10,902 bases of DNA from Candidatus Eiseniibacteriota bacterium (GCA_030609605.1 JAUWBY010000056.1:1-10902), one strand, 5' to 3'; positions 1-7,345 are shown, numbered from the stretch's first letter. Translations and numbers: made by a program. The notes: a model not told the origin generated them from the sequence alone.

Positions 1-129
1 GCTGGAGAGGTATCGCTCACGTGGGACGGCCGCGATGAGCGAGGGAGTTCCGTCGCGAGCGGAGTCTACTTCGTGAGGGCGCACATCGGGGCGTCGGAGC
101 TCAAGCGAAAGATCGTCGTGCTTCGGTGA
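1..129 (+). CDS. C-terminal end of a secreted protein with FlgD/T9SS-like tail domain (5' partial)
   Basis: The first 42 codons in frame 1 run without a stop from the window edge to TGA at 127-129. The translation has the layout of a FlgD-like Ig / type-9-style C-terminal domain: a 'LTWDGRD' strand and turn, then 'ASGVYFVRA', then a last strand ending 'KRKIVVLR'. In FCB-group and related candidate phyla this about 80-residue module ends many large exported proteins, where it serves as a sorting or surface-attachment tail. Only its second half is visible here, so the main function of the protein cannot be read. No clear terminator hairpin follows the stop. The family-level call for the tail is fairly firm; the sorting role is family knowledge, not shown by this sequence. 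Confidence 0.75.
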   Translation, partial: AGEVSLTWDGRDERGSSVASGVYFVRAHIGASELKRKIVVLR

Positions 130-180
130 TATCCGGCGGTCGAATCAGATGTCTCTCAACAACCCGGAGTTCCCCCCCAA

Positions 181-209
181 TTGACCATCCATCAGTAGCG
201 TGCTATATT
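181..209 (+). promoter_or_regulatory. Sigma-70-type promoter with extended -10
   Basis: A -35 box TTGACC (181-186) is followed by a 17-base spacer (187-203) and a -10 box TATATT (204-209). The dinucleotide TG at 201-202 gives an extended -10 (TGCTATATT). This is five of six bases at -35 and five of six at -10 with ideal spacing, the best promoter match I saw in the window. Transcription would begin near 216, shortly before the ATG at 243, and could cover the small gene, the decarboxylase and the lipoprotein gene. Confidence 0.65.
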
Positions 210-242
210 CTCCACGAAGATCCGTCTGTGGCTCTGGTCTCG

Positions 243-887
243 ATGGCGACGGTGATGTCCCAACCTCGCTGTCTGTACTCACCACGGCACATCAAGAGAG
301 CACCCATCCAGGAGCTCTGCGTGGACTACCTGAAGGAGATCGCGAGAGTAGGTGTCGAGCGGAGCAAGGATTACCCGGATCAATCATTCCGGATTCGAGG
401 ACTCTGGCGGACGGACCTTCTGTTCAAGCCGAACCCTACGGAGCGGACATTCGATCACACGTTTCTCCTCGTCCAGACGTTCGGGGAAGGAGCGTGCTAC
501 TGCTCGACCATACCCGATCTCGAGAAGGGACAGTATCTCCTCGGGCAAGACTGCCGCGAGGTCAAGCACGAGTACCGTTGTTTCGAGGTAGCCACTACGG
601 ACGCCATGTTCTCCGTCTTCGAGAGACACCCGGACGATCGCTACTGTGAGACGGGAAGTTCAAGGAAGAAGACGCTCTGGAGAAGTGGTATCGTCGTGAC
701 CGAGGTCATGCGGCAACTTGAGGAGTTGGGTCGACCCGGCGGTCGCAGAACCATTCCCGTTCTATATCTTCGGTGGCACTACGAGAATCGACATCTACCG
801 AAGAAAGCGATAGCGGCAAGGAGGAACAACTGCTTAGGAACTTCACACAGAGCGACGGCATACTTGAGATCAGCGGGATCCCGGTGA
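243..887 (+). CDS. Unrecognised protein, possibly frameshifted near its end
   Basis: I do not recognise this protein. The open frame extends back to a GTG at 126, but that overlaps both the previous stop and the promoter at 181-209. More likely starts are ATG 243 or GTG 321; the latter has AGGAG at 310-314, six bases upstream. From 321 the product would be about 188 residues. It is soluble-looking, with no signal peptide or membrane segment, is rich in aromatic and acidic residues in the middle, and has several cysteines (for example 'GACYCS'). Codon third positions are mostly G or C between about 243 and 640. Its end overlaps the decarboxylase gene by 58-115 bases, which is suspicious. Frame 1 at 733-813 reads a natural-looking end ('FPFYIFGGTTRIDIYRRKR', stop 811-813) just before a strong ribosome site, and frame 2 at 650-718 also looks coding. 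The real gene may therefore end at 813 after two 1-base shifts, as a pseudogene or through sequence error. Confidence 0.4.
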   Translation: MATVMSQPRCLYSPRHIKRAPIQELCVDYLKEIARVGVERSKDYPDQSFRIRGLWRTDLLFKPNPTERTFDHTFLLVQTFGEGACYCSTIPDLEKGQYLLGQDCREVKHEYRCFEVATTDAMFSVFERHPDDRYCETGSSRKKTLWRSGIVVTEVMRQLEELGRPGGRRTIPVLYLRWHYENRHLPKKAIAARRNNCLGTSHRATAYLRSAGSR

Positions 888-2128
888 CACAGCTCGCAGG
901 TGAGTTCGGGACCCCGGCCTACGTCTACGACGGTGACAGGATCCGTGAGCGCTTCCGAGCCCTCAGGACCGCATTCCCATCGTTTGAGATCTTCTACTCG
1001 ATGAAGGCGAATCCATCCATCGCGCTTGTCGGGCTCCTGATGGAACTCGGGGCCGGAGTGGAACTGGCATCCGGCGGGGAGCTGTTTGTTGCACGGGAGA
1101 TCGGGTTCGATCCTCTCGACATCGTGTTCGCCGGACCCGGGAAGACCGACCGCGAGCTGGAAGACGCCATCCTGGCCAGGATCTTCGCAATCAACGTCGA
1201 GTCACTCAGAGAGCTCGAGCGCATATCGCACATATCGAGGTTGCTTCGCGTCCCGGCGCGTGTAGCTTTGAGAATCAACACGGCCGACGGTCTTACCAGG
1301 GTCGGCGGTGACTCGACAGGTCCGCTTCACGAGCAGATGGCCGGCGGCCCAAGCAAGTTCGGAATCGATGAAGAGAAGCTTGGCGATCTCCCCGACCACT
1401 GGGACAAGAAGACGATCGACATCGTCGGCGTACACGTCTACACGGCAAGCCAGATTCTTCACGCGGACGACGTAGTGGCAAATGCCGAACGCACGGTCGC
1501 AACCGCGCGTCGAGTCGAAGAGATAACCGGCAGCAAGCTTGAATCGATAGATTTCGGCGGAGGCCTCGGGGTGCCGCATTACGAGAAAGAGGAACAACTC
1601 GATCTGCCGGCTCTCGGTGCGGCGGTAGAGGAGGTGTTCGCCCCATACTCCAAACGTGATGGGTTCCGCCTTATTCTGGAGTTGGGTAGGATCCTTGTGT
1701 CCGAATGCGGCGTGTATCTGACACGCGTGGTCGAACTCAAGGAGTCAAGGGGAGAGCGCTTCGTCATCACCGACGGCGGTATCAACCAGTTCGTCCGCCC
1801 GATGCTCATGAAGATCCACCACGAAGCCGCCGTTGTGAACAAGCTGGACCAACCAGGGGTGGTGAGCGCCAAGGTCACCGGACCACTCTGTACACCGATC
1901 GATGTAACAAGTCAGGAGATCAAGACCCCCAGCGGTATTTCGATAGACGATCTCATCGGCATCTTCAATGCCGGTGCATATGGCTACTCGATGAGTCCCT
2001 TGAGGTTTCTCTCGCATCCGACCGCGGCTGAGATTCTCGTGCTGAACGGAAAGGCGACGCTCATCAGGGAACGCGGAGAGCACGCCGACGTCATGTTTCG
2101 CCAGAAGTCATTCCCTGGATTGGAGTAG
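773..2128 (+). CDS. PLP-dependent amino acid decarboxylase, DAP/ornithine fold-III family (BtrK / exosortase-associated type)
   Basis: This is a group IV (alanine-racemase fold) PLP decarboxylase of about 430-450 residues, the normal length. Counting from GTG 773: 'TPAYVYD' at 47-53; the PLP-binding lysine K78 in 'YSMKAN'; 'SKFGID' 194-199; His221 in 'GVHVYTASQ'; the phosphate-binding 'GGGLG' 262-266; 'ELGR' 303-306; 'GPLCTPID' 370-377 with catalytic Cys373; and 'GAYG' 401-404. In meso-DAP decarboxylase (LysA) the corresponding motifs are EPGR and CESGD. Here the Cys is kept but 'TPID' replaces 'ESGD', as in BtrK-like enzymes and the family found beside exosortase/polysaccharide clusters. I therefore infer that the substrate is probably not free meso-DAP. 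CTG 830 may be the true start (see the ribosome site at 818-825). The lipoprotein gene follows after six bases, suggesting co-transcription. No exosortase or acyl-carrier gene is visible to fix the pathway. Confidence 0.9.
   Translation: MALRESTSTEESDSGKEEQLLRNFTQSDGILEISGIPVTQLAGEFGTPAYVYDGDRIRERFRALRTAFPSFEIFYSMKANPSIALVGLLMELGAGVELASGGELFVAREIGFDPLDIVFAGPGKTDRELEDAILARIFAINVESLRELERISHISRLLRVPARVALRINTADGLTRVGGDSTGPLHEQMAGGPSKFGIDEEKLGDLPDHWDKKTIDIVGVHVYTASQILHADDVVANAERTVATARRVEEITGSKLESIDFGGGLGVPHYEKEEQLDLPALGAAVEEVFAPYSKRDGFRLILELGRILVSECGVYLTRVVELKESRGERFVITDGGINQFVRPMLMKIHHEAAVVNKLDQPGVVSAKVTGPLCTPIDVTSQEIKTPSGISIDDLIGIFNAGAYGYSMSPLRFLSHPTAAEILVLNGKATLIRERGEHADVMFRQKSFPGLE
818..825 (+). 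promoter_or_regulatory. Strong Shine-Dalgarno pointing to a CTG start of the decarboxylase
   Basis: AAGGAGGA at 818-825 is a near-perfect anti-16S match. Five bases after its GGAGG core lies CTG (830-832), in frame with the decarboxylase. GTG 773, the only standard in-frame start upstream, has no comparable site. A CTG start at 830 would leave about 16 residues before the conserved 'GIPVTQLAGEFGTP' strand, a usual N-terminal length for this family. No in-frame ATG, GTG or TTG occurs between 830 and that conserved strand. Confidence 0.5.
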
Positions 2129-2134
2129 GTTGCT

Positions 2135-2932
2135 ATGCGCTTGTCACGACAGACGATACCCGTGCGGCTTGCGGCGAATTCGCGTGGTGCTGGTTCACGT
2201 GCCGGAGGCGCGGCGGCGGCATTCGCGGGTGTAGTGTTTCTGACAGTGGCCTTTCTTGCGGGGTGCACGGACGATATCGTCTGCCCCATCGATGTAGATG
2301 AAGGTGATCCGTTCGTCGGCGCGAGCGTTCTTGAGACCCGGCTCGCCGGCGGAGACCACGCCTCGGTCAGAGTCTTCTGCACCTCTGATCCACTGCCCGC
2401 CATCTTTGTGGTATCCGTGAGTGAGCGCTCCATCTCGGAGATCAGTGTTGCCGATCCTCTCGGGCTGGTTGCGACACTCGAAGAGGATGCCATCATCTGG
2501 CAGAATGGTCAGATCTGCTCGCTCAAGGTAACGACCGAATGGGGCTTCGCTACGGCGGGTGAGCCGGTTCCGGGGCCGTTTGGCGTTACCCAGCCGGCCG
2601 GTGTGTCTCTAGGGGATACGCTGTTCGTGGGATGGCTGAGTGCGGAGGACGCCGACTACTACAGGGTGGAGTGCGTGATCAGGGGGGCACGCGGCGATTC
2701 CCTTGTCCTGTCGCAAACAACGACCGGCACAACCGCAGTATTCGAACCTGCCGATATCACTCTCGCAGGTGAGCTGGGTGGTAAGGTGCTCGCTGTGGCG
2801 GGACCATACCCCGGCAGCGGGACCGACGGAAACGTTGTGGGCGGAGGGTGGGGATATTTCACAGTCTCGTACTACGATACGCTCAGTCTGTTCGAACTCA
2901 CCGTGGCCGACACTGCCGGCATTGCACTCTGA
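2135..2932 (+). CDS. Lipoprotein with C-terminal Ig/FN3-like domain
   Basis: This 265-residue protein starts at ATG 2135, six bases after the decarboxylase stop, with GGAG at 2122-2125 inside the upstream gene as ribosome site. The N-terminus has several arginines, a hydrophobic stretch at about 25-42 and a lipobox 'LAGC' with lipidation Cys44, so it should be a membrane-anchored lipoprotein. The hydrophobic core begins unusually late; I saw no better internal start. Residues 48-140 hold a region with further Cys residues that I do not recognise. Residues 146-250 have the alternating pattern of an Ig or fibronectin-III-like beta sandwich ('GDTLFVGWLSAEDADYYRVE'). No enzyme motif is visible. 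It is the last gene on the plus strand before the convergent cluster, and no strong terminator hairpin follows it. Confidence 0.8.
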   Translation: MRLSRQTIPVRLAANSRGAGSRAGGAAAAFAGVVFLTVAFLAGCTDDIVCPIDVDEGDPFVGASVLETRLAGGDHASVRVFCTSDPLPAIFVVSVSERSISEISVADPLGLVATLEEDAIIWQNGQICSLKVTTEWGFATAGEPVPGPFGVTQPAGVSLGDTLFVGWLSAEDADYYRVECVIRGARGDSLVLSQTTTGTTAVFEPADITLAGELGGKVLAVAGPYPGSGTDGNVVGGGWGYFTVSYYDTLSLFELTVADTAGIAL

Positions 2933-2971
2933 CGGCAGGCCGCCACCACTTCACACACCCACCGCAGCGGC

Positions 2972-4450
2972 TTAGTCAGGCATGATCCGCGATTCCAGAT
3001 AGACCGCCAGAAGCCTGCCCACCTCTCGAAGCGCAAGCGCCTCCGCTTCCTCTATGTCATCTCGCGACGGCCACTCGACGGTTACGGTCGTCCTCGCTAT
3101 CTGCAAGGCGGTCCTCTGATCGAACGCCTCCGCACTGAGCACCGTCAGATCCTGCTTCCCCCCGGAGCTCAACGCCACTGCATCCGTTGAGAGTTCTCCT
3201 CTCACAATGATGTCGGTCCCCGGCCCGCACGGCTCGAGAGTGCAGCCGTACCGCGCGACCGCCAGATCAAACGCATCTGTCAGCCGACGCGCTACGGCAG
3301 TTTCTTCACCACTGAGATCGAGACATACGGTCACTCCACGCTCCGGGATAACCTGAACCTGGACCGCCCCCTTGGACGAATCGTCCATGAAGAAGCCTGC
3401 GAAGCGGCCTGCAGCTGTCGCCGCCAGGGCTGTCTGATCAATGTGGACGCGTATCTCTCCACGGCGGGCACTCTCTGCCGCCCGTACGGTGACAGAGACG
3501 GCGCCGTCGAGCCCGCTCACTCGCTCGGTCCGCACGATCACGCCCCACTCCGGGCTCTCAAATGCCACCGGAACACCGACGGCGGGCATCCGCCCGCCAC
3601 GCCTCTCGAAGCTCAAACGGAAACGCACCCGCACCGTCTCACCGGCGCGGATTACAAGCGGTGTGGTCACAGTGTCCGGTTCCACCGTGAGACTGCGAAC
3701 AGCAGACTCTGCAATCCCGTTGAGTGTCTCGAGCATCAGGGAACTGCGACGACTGCCGGTTTCGGGAAGCCCTATCGCATGAGGTGTGTTGTTCATGGGA
3801 AGCCCCATTGCATCGTGCGCGAGGCATGCGCGCGACAGTTCACTGAGTCCCGCGAGCCAGAGGCCATCGTCCAGAAACCCCCCGGCCGATTCGAGCAGAG
3901 TGGCGGCCTCCCGTGTGAGTCTGTCTCTCTCCCACTCCACGTTCCTCACGTCGCCGCGGAGATATGCTATTGGATACTCGATGAGAATCCTGCTGCGCCA
4001 GTGCCCCGTGGTACCGGGCTCCTGTACGCAGTGCTCGATGATACCTCTGTTGATCCGTGCGCGTGGGAATGTCGTTTCGTCCCCCGACGCAAAGGACCGG
4101 GCAAGTCCATCTTCGATTTCATTCCTTCGCGTGTCGCCGTAGCTTATGCCTCGTTGACCGAGAAGGTCGAGGACGAACTCGGCAGCTTCGCCGCAGACTG
4201 CCGACACCGCTCGGGCAGAGTCAGGCTCTCCGTCCGACCGCGCCACAAGAAGCATATCGCCGCCCTCCTGCCACCAACCGTCCCGTGCCTCGGACCAGAA
4301 CCTGGCAGTCTGCCCCTCCACGACGGTGCAGATGAACTCGGGCGGAAGCACCTCGACGTCGTGGCCGTTTGGCCGGCTCACGCTGCACCCTGTCACGGCG
4401 ATGGCTGTCGCCGTCACCAGCGTGAGCGTCGCAATCGCACGCATCGTCAA
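2972..4450 (-). CDS. Three-part lipoprotein: LPP20-like, Ig-like, CsgG-like C-terminal region
   Basis: This 492-residue product is read from TTG 4450, which has a GAGAGAGG-type ribosome site about eight bases upstream; ATG 4444, two codons in, is the alternative. A short hydrophobic signal ends in the lipobox 'VTGC' (Cys22 from the TTG), so it is probably an outer-membrane lipoprotein. Residues 50-215 have the order of LPP20-type lipoprotein domains: an aromatic start 'FWSEARDGWW', a helix of Ala and acidic residues, a strand 'WRSRILIEYPIAYLRG', then Ala/Leu-rich helices. Residues 252-345 look like an invasin/Big_1-type Ig domain ('GVPVAFESPEWG', then alternating strands). Residues 363-492 resemble the CsgG/FlgT-type periplasmic fold ('TDIIVRGELSTD', then a final Ala/Leu helix). 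These assignments are by pattern, not by search. It is the last gene of the minus-strand cluster, 88 bases after the Ig-repeat gene. Export and lipidation are firm; the domain names are moderate. Confidence 0.85.
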   Translation of the reverse strand: MTMRAIATLTLVTATAIAVTGCSVSRPNGHDVEVLPPEFICTVVEGQTARFWSEARDGWWQEGGDMLLVARSDGEPDSARAVSAVCGEAAEFVLDLLGQRGISYGDTRRNEIEDGLARSFASGDETTFPRARINRGIIEHCVQEPGTTGHWRSRILIEYPIAYLRGDVRNVEWERDRLTREAATLLESAGGFLDDGLWLAGLSELSRACLAHDAMGLPMNNTPHAIGLPETGSRRSSLMLETLNGIAESAVRSLTVEPDTVTTPLVIRAGETVRVRFRLSFERRGGRMPAVGVPVAFESPEWGVIVRTERVSGLDGAVSVTVRAAESARRGEIRVHIDQTALAATAAGRFAGFFMDDSSKGAVQVQVIPERGVTVCLDLSGEETAVARRLTDAFDLAVARYGCTLEPCGPGTDIIVRGELSTDAVALSSGGKQDLTVLSAEAFDQRTALQIARTTVTVEWPSRDDIEEAEALALREVGRLLAVYLESRIMPD

Positions 4451-4538
4451 TACGCAGCCCTCTCTCGTCGAGGAAACCCCGTTCCTGCAACCCCGGTCAA
4501 TCGCCGTCTATCCCGACCGTCTGTCACATCCACCGACC

Positions 4539-6653
4539 CTACGGAGAGGCCGCAATATGGACCATCGCGAAATCCCAATAGGTGCGCCCATTGAAGATCA
4601 CACCAGCAGCGATACGAGTCGAGTGCATGCCGCCCCCAGGAACCGCGCTTGAGGCCGTGAAAACGCCATCCGGCCCAATGGTTCCCATCGCTGGGTCGTG
4701 AACGTGCCACAGAACGGGCAGATCGACAGGATTGCCCTCCATATCCAACACTTCCGCGCTGAAGCCGACGGATTCGCCGGGCTCTACGGTTGCCGAGCGT
4801 GGCGTTACGTGAACGCGAATTTGTGCGTCGGGCAGATCCAGCACAATCACGGCAACACCGCGGAACACGTGCCCGCCCAGAGCCGTCACCTCTGCAATGA
4901 TGTAGCCGTGTGGCCTCTGCCACTCTCCGGGGTCTATCGGCAGGTCCGCCGCCCTGAAAACGCCATCCGGTGATATGGTCCCGAGTCTCCCGGGCACCAC
5001 CATCCATTTGATCTGCGCCTCCACCGGATCGCCGCCTGTTCCAATGACCGTCGCTTCGAACTGCCGGGATTCATCGAGCGGAACCACAGCGTATCGCGGG
5101 CTCACGCGGATCCTGACCGGCTGACCCGGCAGTCTCACCCGGACATGAGCCAGATCGGTCAGAACCGACCCATCGGTCAGGGTTGCTCGTGCGGCGACGA
5201 CACCTTCATGCGGCCCGAATTCACCGGAGTCGGGATCGCCGAAGGCTGGGTTGGCGGTGAATAGACCATCCGAGGTGATGGTGCCAAGATTCGCAGGGAA
5301 GACGGCCCACTCATTGGTCCAGTCAGTTGAATCCCCAGCGCCCACCACCTCGGTTTCGAATTGAATGTCTTCGCCGGGCGCGATGCGCGGTTGGCGAGGT
5401 CTGATATCGAGCCTGAGCGGCGGGGCGTCCTTCCGGACGAACACCCGCGCCACCTCCGCCACCGTGCCGTCACCGGTCTCAATTGAGGCGACGACGCCTC
5501 CCATCCACCCGCCATTCGCGGAAGGCTCCGGGTAGTCGGCGGACGCTGTGAAGAATCCGTCAGCCGTGATGTTCCCGAGCCATTCGGGGCGAACCCTCCA
5601 GTCGACCGGGATCTCCAACTCGTCTCCTTCGGGACCAATGACCGTCGCTTCAAACTGGACATCACCCTCCGGGGCCAGCGCCACCTGCCCCGGCGCAAGA
5701 GCGATCCTGACTCCTCCGGGACCGGGGCGCCTAACCTCCACGAACACCATATCACGAACAGGACCTTCCTCAGTCACCACGCTTGCGATGACACGCCCCA
5801 CACCCTCGTCACGGCCGGCGGTGAAGAGTCCTTCGCCGTCTATGAGGCCGAGCCTCACAGGAATGATTGACCAGTCAACCTCCACGTCAAGCGGCTCGCC
5901 CGCTGAATCCGTCACGCGAGCCTGGAACTGGCCCTCCTCTCCAGGGCGCAACAGGGCGTGGCGAGGAATCACCCGAATCTTGACGCCCGGCCCGCTCGTC
6001 TCGCCGACCACGATGCCCGCATCTCCAAGACCTTCCCGACCCTCATAGAGGGCGCGGACCACAATCCGACCAGCGCCTGCATCTCCCGTTGCTGAGAAGG
6101 AGCCGGACGCGTCGACCGCACCAATGTGGTCGGGAACGACCATCCATGTGAGGTCGGCCGGGACAGCCATGCCGGTCGCAGAATCGGTGACAATGGCATC
6201 GAATTCACCCGTCTCTCCTTGCCTGAATGCCGCCCTGGGCGGCCGCACTACGACAGACAGGCGGAGCGGTGGCTCGCTTCCCACTTCAATAACTGCGTGT
6301 CCCGCGCCCATTTCCTGTGCATACGTCGCCACGACTCTCACCACACCCTTCCCTTCCACCCCGAGCGACGTGAACAGGCCGTCGGACGAGATCAGACCTG
6401 TCCGCGATGGGACGACGCTCCAAGTGAGATCAGCTGCGACCTCGCTTCCTCCGCCGTCGAGCACTGTCGCAGTGAACTGCACCTGGCCGTCGGGCAGTGC
6501 GTACGCCCTGTTGGGTGAGACGAGAACATTCAGTCCCTCGTCGGCCGACACCGACGCGAACGACAGGCACAGCACCATGGCCGCAACGACCAGAGCGATA
6601 CCGTGCGGCGCGTGTCCTCTCCATGTCCCGGGTCTGTTGTGCCTTCGTTTCAT
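4539..6653 (-). CDS. Large exported protein with seven Ig-like repeats
   Basis: This 704-residue protein starts at ATG 6653, with a textbook ribosome site AAGGAGG at 6661-6667 seven bases upstream. A basic N-terminus (residues 1-17), a hydrophobic core (18-33) and 'ASVSADEG' make a Sec signal peptide with likely cleavage after A37. The rest is seven tandem modules of about 85-95 residues: 41-125, 130-216, 225-307, 315-407, 413-506, 513-605 and 611-702. Each has an opening 'SPR/TPR' strand, 'PGE..QFEA' and the signature W-x-V-x-P...LG-x-I...DG-x-FTA, with Trp at 78, 170, 261, 352, 449, 550 and 649. These are Big_2-like bacterial Ig domains. There is no transmembrane anchor, lipobox or catalytic motif, so it is probably periplasmic, secreted or attached through a partner such as the downstream lipoprotein. 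The gene lies 83 bases after the anti-sigma-like gene on the same strand. Confidence 0.9.
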   Translation of the reverse strand: MKRRHNRPGTWRGHAPHGIALVVAAMVLCLSFASVSADEGLNVLVSPNRAYALPDGQVQFTATVLDGGGSEVAADLTWSVVPSRTGLISSDGLFTSLGVEGKGVVRVVATYAQEMGAGHAVIEVGSEPPLRLSVVVRPPRAAFRQGETGEFDAIVTDSATGMAVPADLTWMVVPDHIGAVDASGSFSATGDAGAGRIVVRALYEGREGLGDAGIVVGETSGPGVKIRVIPRHALLRPGEEGQFQARVTDSAGEPLDVEVDWSIIPVRLGLIDGEGLFTAGRDEGVGRVIASVVTEEGPVRDMVFVEVRRPGPGGVRIALAPGQVALAPEGDVQFEATVIGPEGDELEIPVDWRVRPEWLGNITADGFFTASADYPEPSANGGWMGGVVASIETGDGTVAEVARVFVRKDAPPLRLDIRPRQPRIAPGEDIQFETEVVGAGDSTDWTNEWAVFPANLGTITSDGLFTANPAFGDPDSGEFGPHEGVVAARATLTDGSVLTDLAHVRVRLPGQPVRIRVSPRYAVVPLDESRQFEATVIGTGGDPVEAQIKWMVVPGRLGTISPDGVFRAADLPIDPGEWQRPHGYIIAEVTALGGHVFRGVAVIVLDLPDAQIRVHVTPRSATVEPGESVGFSAEVLDMEGNPVDLPVLWHVHDPAMGTIGPDGVFTASSAVPGGGMHSTRIAAGVIFNGRTYWDFAMVHIAASP
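4548..6533 (-). repeat. Seven tandem Ig-like modules (coding repeat)
   Basis: The stretch encodes residues 41-702 of the Ig-repeat protein as seven diverged copies of one module. The W..VP...G.I..DG.F core is kept in all seven, while the stretches between cores vary in sequence and length. Modules four, five and six carry short insertions after 'FTA' or 'FRA', containing Pro, Asp and Gly. The copies look too diverged to suggest recent duplication. Confidence 0.85.
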
Positions 6654-6736
6654 GATGTCTCCTCCTTGCGAGAGCGTCGATCCGACCGGACATCATCCTC
6701 GCGGTGCACGGCGTCCGCCGATCCGCATCACACGCG

Positions 6737-7345
6737 CTATACGCGCTCGTCGGCTCTCTTTCGGCTCCCGTTCATCGTATTGAAGAGCCACGAGACATCT
6801 CTCAGGACAGCACCTGACGCGTCCCGTATCTGAATGCTCACAATGTGCTCACCCTCATCCAGCTTGTCACCGGGAGAGTACATAATGTAGCTCTCATTCA
6901 CCTCCGCCAAGCCCGTTACGTCCCTGCCATCGACAAACAGCTTGATGAGCCCACCCTTGATGGGGGGGTCGATCGAAGCTAGGATTTGCACGTCTCCCCC
7001 TCCAACGTACGAGTTGTCTACCGGCATGAGCGGACTGATCGTGCTACCGCTCGCGTCAGCGAGGAGTGGGGCGACTCCCACAGGCACAGGCGTCGTGTTC
7101 AAGTGAACGATTACGAAAAGAAGCGCCACCGCGCAGGCCGCGGCAACGCCCCAGCCAACATTCCGACCGGTAAGGGCGAAGATCCAAGACGGGCGCTGCT
7201 CTTCCTGCCGGATCCGTGCCAGTAACCTGCTTCTGAAGAACGGTGGAAGCTCGACCGGCTCGAGTTCTCCGAGGAGTCGCTCGATGCGCTCATCGTTCCT
7301 GTCGTCGTTCTCACTCTTCCTGGTTCTCGTGTTTTTCGTGTTCAT
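6737..7345 (-). CDS. Single-pass membrane protein, probable anti-sigma factor with periplasmic Ig-like sensor domain
   Basis: Start ATG 7345 has GGGGAGG at 7354-7360 eight bases upstream, better than the ATG 24 bases earlier. The product has 202 residues. A charged N-terminal cytoplasmic part contains 'IERLLGELEPVELPPFF' followed by 'RSRLLARIRQEE', the helix and 'LPP(F)F..R(L)LAR(I/L)' pattern common in anti-sigma proteins. One transmembrane helix follows at about 63-82. The outer part, 117-190, is a compact Ig-like domain with 'IDPP', 'DGRDVT', 'LDEGEH' and 'SWLF'. The zinc-binding HxxxCxxC motif of classical ZAS anti-sigma factors is absent; the only Cys lies in the membrane helix. It lies 89 bases downstream of the ECF sigma gene on the same strand, the usual order for sigma and anti-sigma. 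The anti-sigma role is inferred from position and topology. The alternative is an unrelated membrane sensor. Confidence 0.75.
   Translation of the reverse strand: MNTKNTRTRKSENDDRNDERIERLLGELEPVELPPFFRSRLLARIRQEEQRPSWIFALTGRNVGWGVAAACAVALLFVIVHLNTTPVPVGVAPLLADASGSTISPLMPVDNSYVGGGDVQILASIDPPIKGGLIKLFVDGRDVTGLAEVNESYIMYSPGDKLDEGEHIVSIQIRDASGAVLRDVSWLFNTMNGSRKRADERV
6776..6997 (-). other. Ig-like sensor domain of the anti-sigma-like protein
   Basis: This segment encodes residues 117-190 of the membrane protein, predicted to lie outside the cytoplasmic membrane. The landmarks IDPP, F-x-DGRDVT, P-GDKLDEGEH and a closing SWLF occur in the same order as in residues 191-263 of the outer-membrane barrel protein upstream (9481-9699). 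Confidence 0.6.

Noticed and set aside
200..649. 149-codon frame-2 open frame in the small-gene region
   Set aside because: The product is dominated by Arg, Pro, Ser and Gly. The frame-3 reading has better third-position GC and a more natural residue mix, so frame 2 before 649 is probably a shadow.
2933..2971. Bidirectional terminator between the convergent genes
   Set aside because: The 39-base gap contains no stem longer than a few bases and no T or A run.
3443..4594. 383-codon plus-strand open frame opposite the lipoprotein gene
   Set aside because: The product is rich in His, Pro, Arg and Cys with no domain pattern, while the minus strand has a lipobox, a ribosome site and domain-like structure. 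It is an antisense shadow in GC-rich DNA.
4447..5007. 186-codon minus-strand open frame overlapping the end of the Ig-repeat gene
   Set aside because: It is Arg/Gly-rich and out of frame with module seven of the Ig protein, which keeps the conserved core through to its stop at 4539.
4548..6533. Repeats considered as a CRISPR-like or satellite array
   Set aside because: The periodicity is about 255-285 bases, lies inside one open frame and is conserved at protein rather than DNA level.
6731..6745. CGCG-CTATA-CGCG repeat at the end of the anti-sigma-like gene
   Set aside because: A four-base stem overlapping the stop region with no T tract is expected by chance in GC-rich DNA.
6124..6783. 219-codon plus-strand open frame across the Ig gene start
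   Set aside because: It covers the strong minus-strand ribosome site and signal peptide of the Ig-repeat gene, and its product is a Ser/Thr/Pro/Arg-rich low-information sequence.
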